Below the pieces are notes generated by a model. That model made no database searches and had not been told where the DNA came from. It saw nothing but the letters and a program-made list of their open reading frames with translations. Positions 11,733 through 23,395 of a stretch of 64,000 bases of DNA are shown piece by piece. The DNA is from Trichobilharzia szidati. Its lineage: Eukaryota > Platyhelminthes > Trematoda > Strigeidida > Schistosomatidae. The DNA lies in assembly GCA_944472155.2 (NCBI GenBank), contig OX235271.1:122765329-122829328 (forward strand), in the 5' to 3' direction. Position 1 is the stretch's first letter. Each line of letters starts with the position of its first letter. Made by a program: the position numbers and the translations under genes.

Positions 11733-12090
11733 GGATTTCATCATGAACTGACACTGGTTAGAGAACCATTGGAAAACCTGGGAGCACTGGACAACTGTTT
11801 CGTCCTAGTTTTGGGACTCTTCAGCAGTACGCGCCCACTGGGGTTCGAACCCAGGAACTTCTAGTTACAAGGCGAGCTCGTATACCATTAAGCCACTAGG
11901 AGCCGATCCAATGGCCTATGAATTCTAACTTCTGTCAATTCACGATATAGCGCAACCGCTAGCCAATGTCTTCGGTGAGTATTTGTCCTCACACCCGACC
12001 TGCTGCACCCTACTGGTCACGACTTCCCACTGGAACCCCAGGTAACTACCTACCTGAATAGGGCCAGTCGCCAGTGAGCATCTCATTGAT
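11733..12090 (-). mobile_element. SINE-B copy 1: tRNA-derived SINE with hammerhead core
   Basis: Near full-length copy read on the minus strand. It has an upstream arm (12090-11910), a tRNA-Thr-like module with A box TGGCTTAATGG and B box GGGTTCGAACCCC (about 11905-11835), a hammerhead-like core (11832-11783) and a short 3' arm ending ATGATGAAATCC. Copies of the same family lie at 16.7, 26.2, 54.2, 60.7 and 63.6 kb. Pol III promoters plus a self-cleaving motif resemble Smalpha elements, but the sequence is a distinct family. Confidence 0.85.
11783..11832 (-). ncRNA. Hammerhead ribozyme-like motif in SINE-B copy 1
   Basis: Minus strand: stem I 5' side GTACTG, then CTGAAGA, stem II GTCC..GGAC closing a CAAAACTA loop, GAAA, a 3-bp stem III (ACA-GT-TGT), cleavage position C, stem I 3' side CAGTGC. 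All core positions of the CUGANGA/GAAA/NUH rule are present. The very short stem III is typical of SINE-borne hammerheads, which cleave best as dimers. Activity is inferred, not shown. Confidence 0.7.
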
Positions 12091-12319
12091 ATTCAATTAT
12101 TGGTTTGTAGGCATCCCTAGTTTAAAAGTGAAGTTTTCATTGTCTTTCTGGACACCATCTTAAGTGCCTCTAATAAGAGATGAGCATTTAGAATTCTCCG
12201 TAAGTTTAATAGTTGTCTCCTCTGATAACCTTCAACGTGACTAGCTGTTTCCAGAAATTTTCTCACCGTCTTCTCTACGTGTATTGGTACGGAGTATTTA
12301 GTCGAGAATTCTAAAACGT

Positions 12320-12450
12320 CATATCACACTGAAGATATTGTCCAGAAAGAGACAATAACAGCTTCGCAATTAAATCATTCAGCTCAGTGTACACAACTAC
12401 ACCACTATCATCCACCTGAGCTATAATTTTTCTGCATATTTTCTAGGAAT
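12320..12450 (+). repeat. Family I repeat, copy 1
   Basis: Contains CTGAAGATATTGTCC, GACAATAACAGCTTCGC, then CAGCTCAG..ACACAACTACACCACT and ATCATCCACCTGAGCT. Homologous copies lie at 18.6 and 23.3 kb. AGCTCAG and CTGAGCT are inverted and could close a stem. The family is dispersed; the parent element is unidentified. Confidence 0.6.
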
Positions 12451-13026
12451 AAATTGAATTAGTTTACAAGATACATTTGTAACGAAAGATTAATTCAGCA
12501 AAACTGAAAATGTAAAGTGTATCGACAGAATGGATGTGGTTGCTTTGACAATATCTGTCAGTTAAACAGCGTAATAGTTTTTTTCGTAATGTTTCCGCTT
12601 GAATAACCACAAAAGTCAAATCTTCAGATAAGCAGCTGAAGTCTCTTTTTTCAATAGTATACGTTGAAAGGTTATAATAATTTATTGTAACTTTTAACTA
12701 CTCTCTTTACGATAAATTTCACACCCTTAATATGTGTGGAATTCTGTGATGTTATAGAATTGCAGTTAATCAAAAGCAGCTGGGTTTCATGCTTGTGTTC
12801 ATCAAGACGATAGTTATAATTTGTTGTTTCATTAACCAGGTTTAAAGGAAACCTCAGAAAATTTATTAGAACAGTAATTAGTTTACTTCATCTACAGTGT
12901 CAGATCGAAATGGTGTATATCATGCAGAATAATTAGTAACAAAAAGCATTACAGTTACAGATCAGATGTTTCAAATACCCTGGTGGTCAAATAAATACAC
13001 TAAAATTACAATAATTTTTGGCTTAC

Positions 13027-13237
13027 CTGAATCTGGGGGTAATAGCAGGTCCAAAGATCTCTTTGCTTGCACTGGCCATAGAGTTTTAATAGTTTCACGT
13101 AATTCTGCATCTTTAGTATCCATAAATTCAGCTGGTGCCATTTTAATGCCTAATGATTCACGGACTAAAGCGAAAAGTGTAGTCGTAAAATGCACTGTTC
13201 CTGCACTATCTACAGGCATATTCATTCGAATTAGTTT
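13027..13237 (-). CDS. Cav2: Calcium channel alpha-1, exon: pre-IQ region
   Basis: Seventy codons plus 1 nt, between acceptor cttgatctag and donor GTAAGC. Starts KLIRMNMPVDSAGTVHFTTT, continues LFALVRESLGIKMAPAEFMD and ELRETIKTLWPVQAKRSLDL and ends LLPPDS. In the family this helical segment couples calmodulin on the IQ motif to the channel gate. An open frame on the opposite strand over the same bases is a shadow. Confidence 0.96.
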
Positions 13238-15434
13238 CTAGATCAAGAAGGAAATATACATACAATAATATTTATATGATTTGTAATTATGCTTTGATAA
13301 ATAGAAGTTTTTTTTTTTGTACAAATTAATTGCTCAATACATGATTTGATAAATGTTAGAAAATATTAGAAAGGAAGGCCTAATTCACCTAACTTCACTG
13401 TCAATTGTCACTGATCAGAAAAGTGTCTTTGAGAAGCCCATGGAACTCACATTGTCACCGGGAAAGAAACTTCTAAGCCATCTAAGCTAATTTGGTCTAA
13501 GCATCTCTACTACTTAGCATCTGACACCCAGTTCGTCTAATACATGGCATATCGGGCAACTGTGGATGATTACGTGACACTGATAATTCTTTGGAATTCA
13601 AACATTTTAAGAAACTTTTTTATCCATCCATTATAGTACATACAACTTTCAATCTTTTGGCAATGTCGCGGAAACATCTTCATCTAACAACTGATGTGTC
13701 AATGATAAGTCGCGTATAAATAGTAAAAATCTCTTAAAACGTACTCAGAAGCAATCAGTACCAAAAAATGCACTATTATTCTGAGCAAGAGGTGCTTTAA
13801 ACTGAGTCATTGACTTGCTTGATGTATTTCTTTGAAGTAATGGTAAAGATTTATGAATCAGCATGTGGATATTGATTTAGCACAGGTGCTTTAACATTCT
13901 CATGGAAATCTATGCGTAAGATGTTATTGAAAGCTCCTGCCTAATTAGGAATAGCTAAAAAACACTCCTGACTTGAGATACGCGTTTATGAACAATGCGG
14001 AGATCTTCTTAGTTAAAAAAATAAAAATAGCAGAAATTTCTCTATGATGGTATAGAAATCGAACTAAGTAATATAACATTTCATGAGTTTCATTGTTGTT
14101 TATTTTTGTAGTAGTTTTGGTTGGACAGACGCTAATAATTTCATCTAAAACATGAACCTTTTTGTTTGATTGGTGCATCAAATGTGAAATTATTTCACTG
14201 AGCAAAACGTGCTAACTACTGCAACTCTAATTTCTTTATCATTTACTCAAGTAACTATGGTAACAATTTTATTGGAATAAATATCATGGTTAGAGTTTTA
14301 CTCATATGTTAGTGGTATATATACCTTATTACTTGTTTCACAAAGCTGATTTGTTTTACCACAAATATTTACTGAAATATACTTCATTCAGGTTACCGAA
14401 GGGTTTGCGGATCAATTTGTAGTTTGTGAATTAGTGTTTTAATAGATTATGGCTAATTTCCGTAAGCCAAATGTTTTTTTTTCGATGAAGAGGCTATACC
14501 ACATAGAATCAAAATATTATTTAGGTTGACAAGAGCAAGAATGTTTGGTGGTTAAACTAAAATATTCATGATATGGAGCTGTACAATTCAAGAATTGAAA
14601 CGCTTAGGAAAAGATACACATTTCATCGGATAAACCTATACAAAATTAAAGTTAAATAAACTATAAAGCTATCCAATTCCTTAAGAAATTTACTGAGAGT
14701 CCCTATTTCAGTAAAACATATGTAGTAGGAATTTTTATTGACATTGGTTCTGCTGAAATAACTATAGCGCCATCTACGGTTAGAAAGGATATTGCATATT
14801 TGAATAATTAAAACATATTGAACATGCATTGTGTCAAATGCTCAATGTTTCTAATAAAAAAGGAAGAGGGTGAGACACCTAACAGATAAACGTGGTAATT
14901 TTTATTTTGTATAAATGCCTGATATAAAGTAGGCCATCTGACTATTAAATACATTGAATTCAAATATCAGTTTTCTTGTAGAACCGTATAGCTCTTACTG
15001 AAGTCATTTATTAGCAGAATGACGTTTGATAAATTTAAAAAACGACAAAGTGCCTATAAAAAAGCTATCCGTACTGCTAGGAAATATCTTAAAATTATAA
15101 TTACTGCACACTGTTTTTCCTACATTCCTCCAGAAACTATTTGAATAAATGTCACATTGTAATTTAGTCCTTCTCCTGCCTAATTCTACTTCGGATTTCA
15201 AAATTAACGCAACATATTTCTTATTTTATAAACTAGTTCATCAGTTCACTAGTTTTTATTTTCTGTTTTGTAACACAAATATTTGTACTTCTCATACATT
15301 TTGCACACAAATGACAATTGCTGACTTTCTACTGTGGTACATTTACTTTTCTTGATAGTAATATAATGACAAGAATGATTGTCTTAAATACCATACTAGT
15401 AATGGTAGTAATAATGATTAGAATTTAGGCTTAC
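13238..15434 (-). other. Channel intron, 2.2 kb
   Basis: Between the EF-hand and pre-IQ exons. No repeat or gene recognised. An 86-codon minus-strand frame at 13945-14205 lacks family resemblance and plausible splice sites, and I treat it as chance. Confidence 0.6.
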
Positions 15435-15531
15435 CTTGTATGCCAGTCTGTATGGGCAGTTTTGACCAAATCCCACAGGCGGTTCTAATTTTCTCAACAT
15501 TTCATACATTTCTGTATAGTGTATCCTTCCT
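15435..15531 (-). CDS. Cav2: Calcium channel alpha-1, exon: second half of EF-hand
   Basis: Starts with 1 nt completing Lys after acceptor tatgtttag and ends phase 0 at AAG before GTAAGC. Encodes [20 protein letters not shown] and [12 protein letters not shown], matching GRMxYxDMYxMLRxMxPPLGLGKKCPxRVAYK in Cav channels. It is the C-terminal half of the EF-hand that links S6 to the pre-IQ region. Confidence 0.95.
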
Positions 15532-16682
15532 CTAAACATAAGAAGACATTAAATAAGAGAAAATATATCGTCAGAAGAGATTTTGAATATTCTCAGAATA
15601 AACAAAAATATCATGTGCTGATCATCTTTTATTTTGAAAACTACTTTTACTGAGATAATTCTTATTAAGTTTAACTGATTACACAACAATGATAGTGATC
15701 ATAACTTTTACTCATGTCGTAACCATTCATCAGCTTCAACATTCTTTTCCTCCCACAATAAGCTTCATTTGAAATTGGTGATTAAGTTGGAATTTCTTTT
15801 AAACAGTATTAAAAGTAACCTCCTTAAATACATATGATGTGTATTTGTAATACCTTGTATGTCTGTCAGTACTCAATTATCTCTGTTACACGCATAACGC
15901 TTCTTCTTAATGGAAGCTTTAATCGAAAATGAAGAATGCGGCCAACTCTTCCCAAGATGTGGCTTTTTTTAAATTATCTTTTTGAATTTTCAACTGCAGT
16001 TTTTTACTATTGCGATGTGGACTGCAGTAAGTAAACCCTCAAGCTCTCTCATTTTGCTGTTGATGGTTAATTTACGCGACTATGGAAATGAGTACTTTAG
16101 CTTTTTTCAGCAAACCTTCCATCTCACCAACCAGTCTGAAAATTGATTTTAAGGCATATCAGCTTAAGCAATAATGGATGGAAGTAAAAAATAAACAGTT
16201 ACAGTAGTAGCAGTTTGAAAGAAATGTGTTATAAAGGGATTTCATGGGATTTTTTTCCGAGATTTGGGTAAATAAAAACTTCAAACTTTAATTTTAGTTG
16301 TGAAAAAAATGAATCAGTTAATGAGATTTGAAAGATAGGTAGATAGAAGACAAACTGATGTTAAAGAGAGTGGAATTTTCATAAATTGTCTAGTATGAAT
16401 AAATTAATGTAAACTCAACTATTTTGTCCTTTGGATCCTGCAAATCTATTCACTACAAGAAGAAGGTAGAAAAGTTGTGAAGAACAATATCTTTCAGTTG
16501 GTTTATTCCGTATAAGACTATAAAACGGCTTAAATGTTTTACAGAATTTAGAAAGCCTAACCTTTGGTACCTTTTCATTTCAGTGACAACAGACAGAATA
16601 CTACACACTGCCACTCAGCATACAACAGATAATTCCTATCTGACTGAGAAAGCTCCATATTTTCATGACTTTAGGTTTCGTA

Positions 16683-16850
16683 GGGATTGAGGTGGTCAGT
16701 GGGCTAACCTTGTCACCTGAAGGATGTGAGTTAGGTCCCTAGTGTAGTCATAGGTACGCACTGTCGACGATTTTTAAACTAGGACAAAGTAACTGTCCAG
16801 TGGTCCTTGGTTTTCATTGGTTCTGTAACTGATACTGATTCTTTACGAAG
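16683..16850 (+). repeat. Degenerate SINE-B copy
   Basis: Weak tRNA-like head (GTGGTCAGTGGGCTAACCTT) then GTACGCACTG, AAACTAGGACAAAGTAACTG, TCCAGTGGTCC and GGTTCTGTAACTGATACTGA, matching the hammerhead and 3' arm of SINE-B with many substitutions. The catalytic core is ruined (GTCGACGA, GGACAAAG). Confidence 0.6.
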
Positions 16851-17313
16851 TCTACATTTATGCTATGTTTTTGTTGGTAAACCAGTTTGTTTGCTACTGG
16901 TCGTGAATATAAACAGCCTCTAGTAAAAATATCTATTGTTATCACTATTACCATCTAAGTATAAGGATTTATATAGTTTGTTTTTCACCAGTCCTAGTAT
17001 ACAGTGGTATTATGCATGCTGATAAATCTAAATGATGTTACTACCCAAAATTATTAACTGGGGAAAAGAAACATAAATATTAGTTACTCTACTATATATT
17101 AAGTGATAATAGTTAGGGATTCTTAAAATTTCGTTGTAGTATTTGTTCAGTTGACTCAAGCATTTCCCTCCAGTACAATGATTCACGCTTCAAAATCCCA
17201 CTTCGAATACTTCATCCTAACCAGTTTGATAAAACCTTAAGGCCAATACATTAAAAAGGTTTACTGCATAAATTATCATTGAACAAGTAGAATTCTAAAT
17301 AGTCCTTCAATAA

Positions 17314-17437
17314 AGTATAATTATATTTCAATGGTTTGCACACAATGATAAGTTTTTGTTATTGATAATATTTCGAGCGAAATTACCAATAACAAAAACT
17401 TATCATTGTGTGTAAACCATTGAAATATAATTATACT
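17314..17437. repeat. Near-perfect 124-bp palindrome
   Basis: Left arm 17314-17364 and right arm 17387-17437 are reverse complements over 51 bp with one mismatch (C/T). The 22-nt centre itself contains ATTTCG-AG-CGAAAT, so the whole 124 bp can fold into one long hairpin. Arm ends read AGTATAATTATATTTCAATG and, inverted, CATTGAAATATAATTATACT. No A-tail or target duplication was noticed. It could be a young palindromic insertion, a small-RNA hairpin or an assembly artefact. Confidence 0.95.
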
Positions 17438-18584
17438 ATATTTGATTTATTCCACAATGCTTAAACTTTTTACTGACATTAAGTCCTTCAATACTTCTTA
17501 TCTTTGTAAGCTAAGAGCTAAACAGGTTTCGGAAAGAGAGAAGGTGGATATCTATTAAAAATTAAACTCTTTAATTTTTATTTTCAGTGGATGTATTTAT
17601 AGTTTTGAATTTATTACAGTGTAAGTTGTCTTTTAAAGAAATATTTAGTGAGTAAATACAACCTGTTTAACAGATCTAGCGAGATAGAAGTCAACTAACA
17701 AAAACTATGTGATTGATAGAATGAATAATAACAGCGATAATGAACACCAGATAGCTTGTTATACTGCACAATTTTCATTGTACTTAATAGTTGTACGAGG
17801 CTTTAAACTGAATACAGCAAATTGCAGAATATGTGAAACAATGACTAATATTTTATCTCTGAGAGTAATTTATTTCATAATTTTTGGGGAAACAGTAAAT
17901 TCACCTAGGCATTAACATTGCAAACACGTCATGTTTACGAATACAAGTGATACTAAATGATTCATAATAAATTTCTCTGGTAATGATAACAAGGATGGGA
18001 TTTATGACATCGTTTAAACCATTGGTAGTTAGAAATATATAACCGGAATCTGTTCTCAAGAATGGTGAGAAAATCGTTATATTCTGTATCATTTTAAAAA
18101 CAAGTGCTTAGTGATGGTACTGAACAACGACTGCTTTACGTCACTAATTAACTAAAGTTGGAATTCATTGAATAATAATTACTCACTCTTAAATTGGAAC
18201 GCTCAAGGTTTGGACTTTGGTGAGGCCATGAGTGTATCAAGATCCGTAAGATCTTTCAGTGAGCAAAACACCCTCCTGATAGTGACTTGCACTCCGGTGT
18301 CCTCAGTATCTTGACTTCTGACAATTAGCGACATAATACAGTCGTTATCCAACGTCGTTACTAAATGATCGTTTTAATAACGAATTTAATGGTGTGTTTA
18401 TTATGAGTCTTACCTCACTTAAGGATGAACGTTTTTAAACAACCTCAAAGTAGGAGAAAACGTATGTTCAGGGATTTCAGTGACTTTTTTGCTAGTATTA
18501 CTTTGTGACGAAAAGCACTGAGGAAAGTAAATCATTCATGAAAACATGCCTACAATTTATTGGTGAACGTGTAAGTTAGATGAT

Positions 18585-18720
18585 TTAATTGCGAAGCTTT
18601 TACTATATTTCTAGGCAACGTCTTAAGCACTGACTTTAATCTGAAGCTTTTCGAGAACACAACTACACCAGTATCATCCACCTGAGCTACAAATTTTCTC
18701 AATCATTTCTAGACCTACAA
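18585..18720 (+). repeat. Family I repeat, copy 2
   Basis: Partial copy: GAACACAACTACACCAGTAT, CATCCACCTGAGCTACAAAT and TTCTCAATCATTTCTAG match the right part of the 12.3 and 23.3 kb copies; the left part is rearranged. Confidence 0.6.
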
Positions 18721-20169
18721 TTTGTATTTCAATAAATTTTATTAGATGACTGAAAATAGGATATCCGAATCTGGATTCCATAACTGCATCACAATCACTG
18801 ATGAAATTAGCTGTCTCTACTGATATACATGGGGTCTGACGTACATACCAATACTAATGTTCACCTTGCACGTACAAACAAGGATATTATATGAACCAAA
18901 TGATAAATATACAGGCTAAATCAAAATTACAATCAAGACATTTCATGGTAGCACTTTATATCTGAAGTTCTCACTACTATCAGAATGATAAAATATGCGG
19001 AGTAGATCAATCACTTCAAAGTCCTGTATGTATATAAGTTTCTCTTAAGTACTTCATCAAAATTTCAGTGAATGGTAAAGCTCGTTAAATTGTGAATTTC
19101 ATTTACTTCCTAAAACATGAATAACTGCCAGGATTCACCTCTAAATCCTCACGCCTTAATAGTCAAAACATAAGACTTACTGAGTGAATGTATGAACATT
19201 TTTTTAAATGATAGACAGTACTTCCACTCAGCTTTAAACTTCAGACGGCCGGGTTATACTAGCAACGTGTGTGTTAATCATTATCCTAAATTAATTGAAC
19301 CGAGCATCTTACATTCTACTTCGAGGAACAATTACGATAATTTTACCCTATTCTCCCACTTGTTGTATTCTCCTAATCTATTGGAAGGTCTATCTATCAC
19401 AGCATTATTTAAAGGCTAACAACGTCGTCTGTTAGGAATAAAACAGTATTAGGAATTCTTTAAACTCCATACTAAGTATACGTTATTTTAGAATTTCGGA
19501 AAAATTAAATTATTTCGCTTTTTATTTAGTTGCATTGACTTTTTTTTCGACAATCTCTTTAACATAATTCAACTTTGTAAGTCATACATTTTTTTCATAG
19601 GATATTAAAATATTCACATCATATTTAACTTTTATTCAGGAAGAAAACACTGGTAATAATTATTATTATGAAGACAAAAAAAGAACAAATGTTCAACTTA
19701 TTCGAAGAATAAGTTGGCTGATAATTATTTTGAATGGTATGTGATTCAACTAAGAGGCAGACTGTCAGTCTGGATTTACGCATTAAAAAAAACACACGCA
19801 TAAAGTTAGCATATTTAGGAGTATATACACGCATATAAACAATGAATATTGTTGCCTGATTGATTTAATTAATCAAGAAATAACAGCATAAGCTATATTT
19901 GTTTTATTTAAGATTCTTATATCTAATTTTTCTTATCATACTATTAAACATTACTTACTACTGGGAAGGAACTTAAAAATTTGTCTATGAAAAGTACTCT
20001 ATTAGTTCGGATTAAAATTGTAAGATTATGTGGGTTAAGTGATTGCAGAATAGTGTGTCTGTCTACTAGTCTAACTACTATCAACTTTTTAGGCGATGAC
20101 TAGCAAAAATGCTTTCAAAAGAATGGTTACTGAACAAAGAACATTCTTTTCGATAAATTCATCATCAGG

Positions 20170-20930
20170 CTATACAATGAATTGCCATCCTAGATATTCT
20201 CCTTACAAGAAAACCAGATGATTATATAAAGAGAAATTTGCATAGGAAAGGCACATGAACAAGACAATATACACATTTTCATAGCTTCGTTCCTCTCCGG
20301 TACAAAAGAATTTTAGTAAAGACCCTCAGCCACAGGGTTAGAGCTATATGCTTAGAAGAGGTAACTAAAGATGAACTAAGGATTGTATATGACACCCTAA
20401 TTAAAAAAATAGCTCTCAAAACAAATTCACCAAGAGATACATGACCAAGAAATCGGAAAAGGACTATTCACTATCCGTAAACAAGAAGCCTTTATACACA
20501 CGACTGCAATTCAAGGGCAATATACCTAGCGCAATAATTACGAAGAAGTTAAGAAAATCAGTTCAAAGAGCTTTTAATGCTGAAAAACCACAAGTCTTAT
20601 TTTCTAAACGACCGATGGTGATTCCTCAATTGAAAGATGAAGTACCTAGACTAGCTACCTATTCTTGTATCTACCAGTTTAACTGTGCTTGTGGTGGAGC
20701 TAGTTATATTGGCCGTTGCTCTAGGAACTTAATTTTTGGTGTTCCCTCGGGAACATCTGGCAATGTGGCTAAATAAAGGTGTAGTTAGAAGCTTCAATAG
20801 CTGTATATTAGGACATCTGGTCCAAACCAGCCACAAAGCCAATATTGAAGAATCCTTCTCTATCATCTATCGGGTACCAAATAAACTACCAAAAACATCC
20901 AGGGAGAACGATCTCTTCAAAAACTGAAAG
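20170..20930 (+). pseudogene. Penelope-like element, RT end plus GIY-YIG endonuclease
   Basis: The first part reads LDILLTRKPDDYIKRNLHRK, a TGA where Trp is expected (20256), then TRQYTHFHSFVPLRYKRILV and RVRAICLEEVTKDELRIVYD, the RT thumb of Penelope-like elements. A frameshift near 20440 leads to NKKPLYTRLQFKGN and CIYQFNCACGGASYIGRCSR, the Cys pattern and YIG..R of the GIY-YIG nuclease. Another frameshift near 20740 leads to REHLAMWLNKG and LGHLVQTSHKANIEESFSII. The copy is truncated upstream and clearly inactive. It is in antisense orientation to the channel gene. Confidence 0.88.
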
Positions 20931-21272
20931 TATAAGTCATTTAAAATGTTAACCAGGATTGAGGATTTTAAAGCACTATAAATTTCATCTCTATTTTAGA
21001 GAGTTTTATTAGCCTGAAGTTTGGTTAGGAGTACTTTACAGAAATATGGTCTCACTGGATTTCACAAAAACAAGCGGTCGCTGTTTATTAGTTACTCTAG
21101 CATTTTTGAAAACTATTGCTAACATTTCTTTAATCCAAATTTATATATATTTATATATATATACTTGAAATCTTCTCGTGTACATAAATTTTGCATAAAT
21201 ACTAACTCCAACTTTGACCTTAGTAATATCAGATACAAAACTACCTATTTAGGTCATTTTCTTTTGACTTAC

Positions 21273-21542
21273 TTTGCACCTGGATCGTATTCAGCCCAAA
21301 CACGAATGAATTCATCTAAATGATGCGATCCCAGTATAGATGAATCTCTTGTTAAATAATCAAAATTATCCATAATTACAGCGACAAATAAATTGAGCAT
21401 TAAAAATGAACAGAAAAAATTAAAAGATACAAAATATGCATAGGATGCATTGCTTCCACAATTGTTTGCTGAACGATTTACACATTCTTGTCCATAAGTA
21501 CAAGCAAGCATTATCTCCTGCCATGATTCACCTGTAGCACAA
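21273..21542 (-). CDS. Cav2: Calcium channel alpha-1, exon: domain IV selectivity filter, S6 and EF-hand start
   Basis: Eighty-nine full codons between acceptor tttatag and donor GTAAGT. Begins [14 protein letters not shown], in which the Glu of TGES is the domain IV selectivity residue; a Cys-rich post-filter loop ([13 protein letters not shown]) follows, then S6 ([28 protein letters not shown]) and [29 protein letters not shown], the first half of the cytosolic EF-hand. Vertebrate channels have SILGPHHLDE; a Ser replaces the Pro here. Confidence 0.97.
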
Positions 21543-21777
21543 CTATAAACAAAAATTAATGAGAAATAAATGTAGCACGAAGTATGATCAATTTATTATA
21601 ATAAATTTACGCTCAAATTCATAGATTATAACTCTCACATCAAACGATAAGAGGATGATTAACATGGAAAATTCTTTAAATCAGGTAACATATAAGCTGC
21701 ACTGCTGTAGTCAAACTGGTCAGAGTCTCTTCACTGAACCACTTGTTTTAATTTTCTACTTTTTGTTTGTCTTCTAT

Positions 21778-22146
21778 ATCCGGCGGCCTGCTTAAATTAC
21801 TGGGCTACCAGAATTTTCATCTATCAAAGTGCTTAAACTCTTCTGCATTTATTATAGTTTTAATCGTGCAATTATATCAGATGACCAATACATGAACTCG
21901 CGCGCATATTTAATTAGTTTCCCACTATAAGCTATGCAATTTTCGAAGGAACTGATGAAAAAATGTAAAGAATTGGTTCTCTTCTTATATCTAGCAGCAC
22001 TACGACGAATGATGTACTTCACATTATTGCTTTAAATGCAAATTCTGTATGAAGAGGAAATATTTTGGAACTAGATACGCTGCAAATCTCTGTGATATAT
22101 GTTCACATATTGTCTGAAATAAAGCTTTACTATTATTATTATTTAT
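21778..22146 (+). mobile_element. Non-LTR retrotransposon 3' UTR-like repeat J, copy 1
   Basis: Starts CGGCGGCCTGCTTAAATTAC and GGGCTACC, ends ATATTGTCTGAAATAAAGCT then TTACTATTATTATTATT. The AATAAA signal and TTATTATT tail fit the 3' end of a non-LTR element. An inverted shorter copy lies at 29.2 kb. No coding part remains. Confidence 0.65.
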
Positions 22147-22545
22147 TAGCAGTATAAAACTACATGGTAAACAACTTATCACTTGATTAAATGAGCTACG
22201 TATAAGAAGTAAATACTTTAAACCTTAATTAAATATCATCTAATTTAGCGTTTCTAAGTATTATACGTACCAGTATCACTACAGATTTGAAAACTGACAT
22301 TAAGAAAAATGTTGTTTTGAAAACTAAAACATCTGTCCTTGAACTAACTTATATTCTTCAGAAGTACAGTTTCATTAATGGGAAATATACATTCAAAGCT
22401 TTAATAAATTATCTCCCAGAAATCGTGTTCTACCTAAATATATGTATTTATTTAGTTTTCATTAAAGAAGGATATCAACTTGGGAATTGCCTTTTAAATA
22501 AATTTTTATGAGAAGTAAAATGGGAGCTTAACGTAATAAATATAT

Positions 22546-22800
22546 ATTATTATTATTCCCTTGGGTTCTGGGTGGAACATAGGGCTTCAATAACACATCT
22601 CCACATTGCTCTACGTTCTGCTGTCCTCTTTAGCTGGGTCCACGATTGCCCATAATCTCTCATCCCCCCTTCGCACGATCTCCATGTGACCCTAGGACGA
22701 TCCACTCATCGCTTCCCATTTGGATTCCACTTGAGCAATGGCCTGGTGCGTTATGCCATTCGACAGCCCCCTCAACGTATACCCGAGACATTTTCTCCTA
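22546..22800 (-). mobile_element. LINE-D 3' end, copy 1
   Basis: Minus strand encodes a decayed C-terminus including WRCVIEALCSTQNPRE before a (AAT)n tail. The TGAAGCCCTATGTTCCAC segment and GGGAATAATAATAA end match the copies at 39.2 and 53.0 kb. It looks like the 3' end of a schistosome non-LTR retrotransposon. Confidence 0.75.
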
Positions 22801-23264
22801 CATATATGATAGTATAATATAGTTATCTATCGATGCATTCCAGTTAATGCCATTGATTTAGGTGGATTCACAATAGAAACTGTTTCATGCTAATGCTATC
22901 AACAAAAGCGATGACAAATTTCGAAGAAATGCCGGTCAATTATCCTTTAATTGGAAAGCTCAGAAATGGTTACGAAACTCTTATGTGTAAGCTTGCATAA
23001 TATGCATATCTGTCTGGTATATGCTAGTCACAGTATTCTATTCTACATTTTAAACTGCGAAGAGGATGCCATCACTTTATTGTCGCTTTTTACAGTTAGG
23101 TATGTCTTCCGAATAGACACCTTGTCAAAATGCAGGCAAACAGTTCCTCAAAATAATTACAATGATGTTAGAACAACAAGCTGGATGAATTCGTTTTTCA
23201 TAATTGTTCACTTACAAAATTTAGGTAATCGATCCTAGTTAGTAAAGAATATGTTTACTCTTTG

Positions 23265-23395
23265 CTAAATATGGCGCTGAAGATGTTGTCCGGAAGGACG
23301 ACGAAAGCTTCGCGACTAAACCAACCAGCTCAGAGAACACTTTTAATTGCAAATCATCCACCTGAGCTACAAATCTTCTCTATTATTTCAGAATA
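23265..23395 (+). repeat. Family I repeat, copy 3
   Basis: Best-preserved copy: CTGAAGATGTTGTCC-GGAA-GGACGACGAAAG folds as a 7-bp hairpin followed by GAAAG, then CTTCGCGACTAAACC, CCAGCTCAG and CATCCACCTGAGCTAC. The CTGAAGA..GAAA layout resembles a hammerhead core, but the nucleotide after GAAA is G and no stem I or III is evident. Confidence 0.6.

Larger units (their letters stand above)
10082..13026 (-). other. Channel intron, 2.9 kb
   Basis: Between the pre-IQ and IQ exons. It holds an AT microsatellite (10140-10181), a family F fragment (10842-11030), SINE-B copy 1 (11733-12090) and a family I hairpin repeat (12320-12450). The remainder is AT-rich sequence with nothing recognisable. Confidence 0.6.
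15532..21272 (-). other. Channel intron, 5.7 kb
   Basis: Large intron after the domain IV S6 exon. It contains a degenerate SINE-B (16683-16850), the 17.3 kb palindrome, a family I repeat (18585-18720) and the Penelope-like relic (20170-20930). Other stretches show nothing identifiable. Confidence 0.6.

Noticed and set aside
12966..13241. 91-codon plus-strand frame
   Set aside because: Shadow of the pre-IQ exon on the opposite strand, which matches Cav channels throughout.
13945..14205. Additional channel exon between EF-hand and pre-IQ exons
   Set aside because: The flanking exons already join in phase with residue-by-residue family agreement (AYK-KLIRMN), leaving no room.
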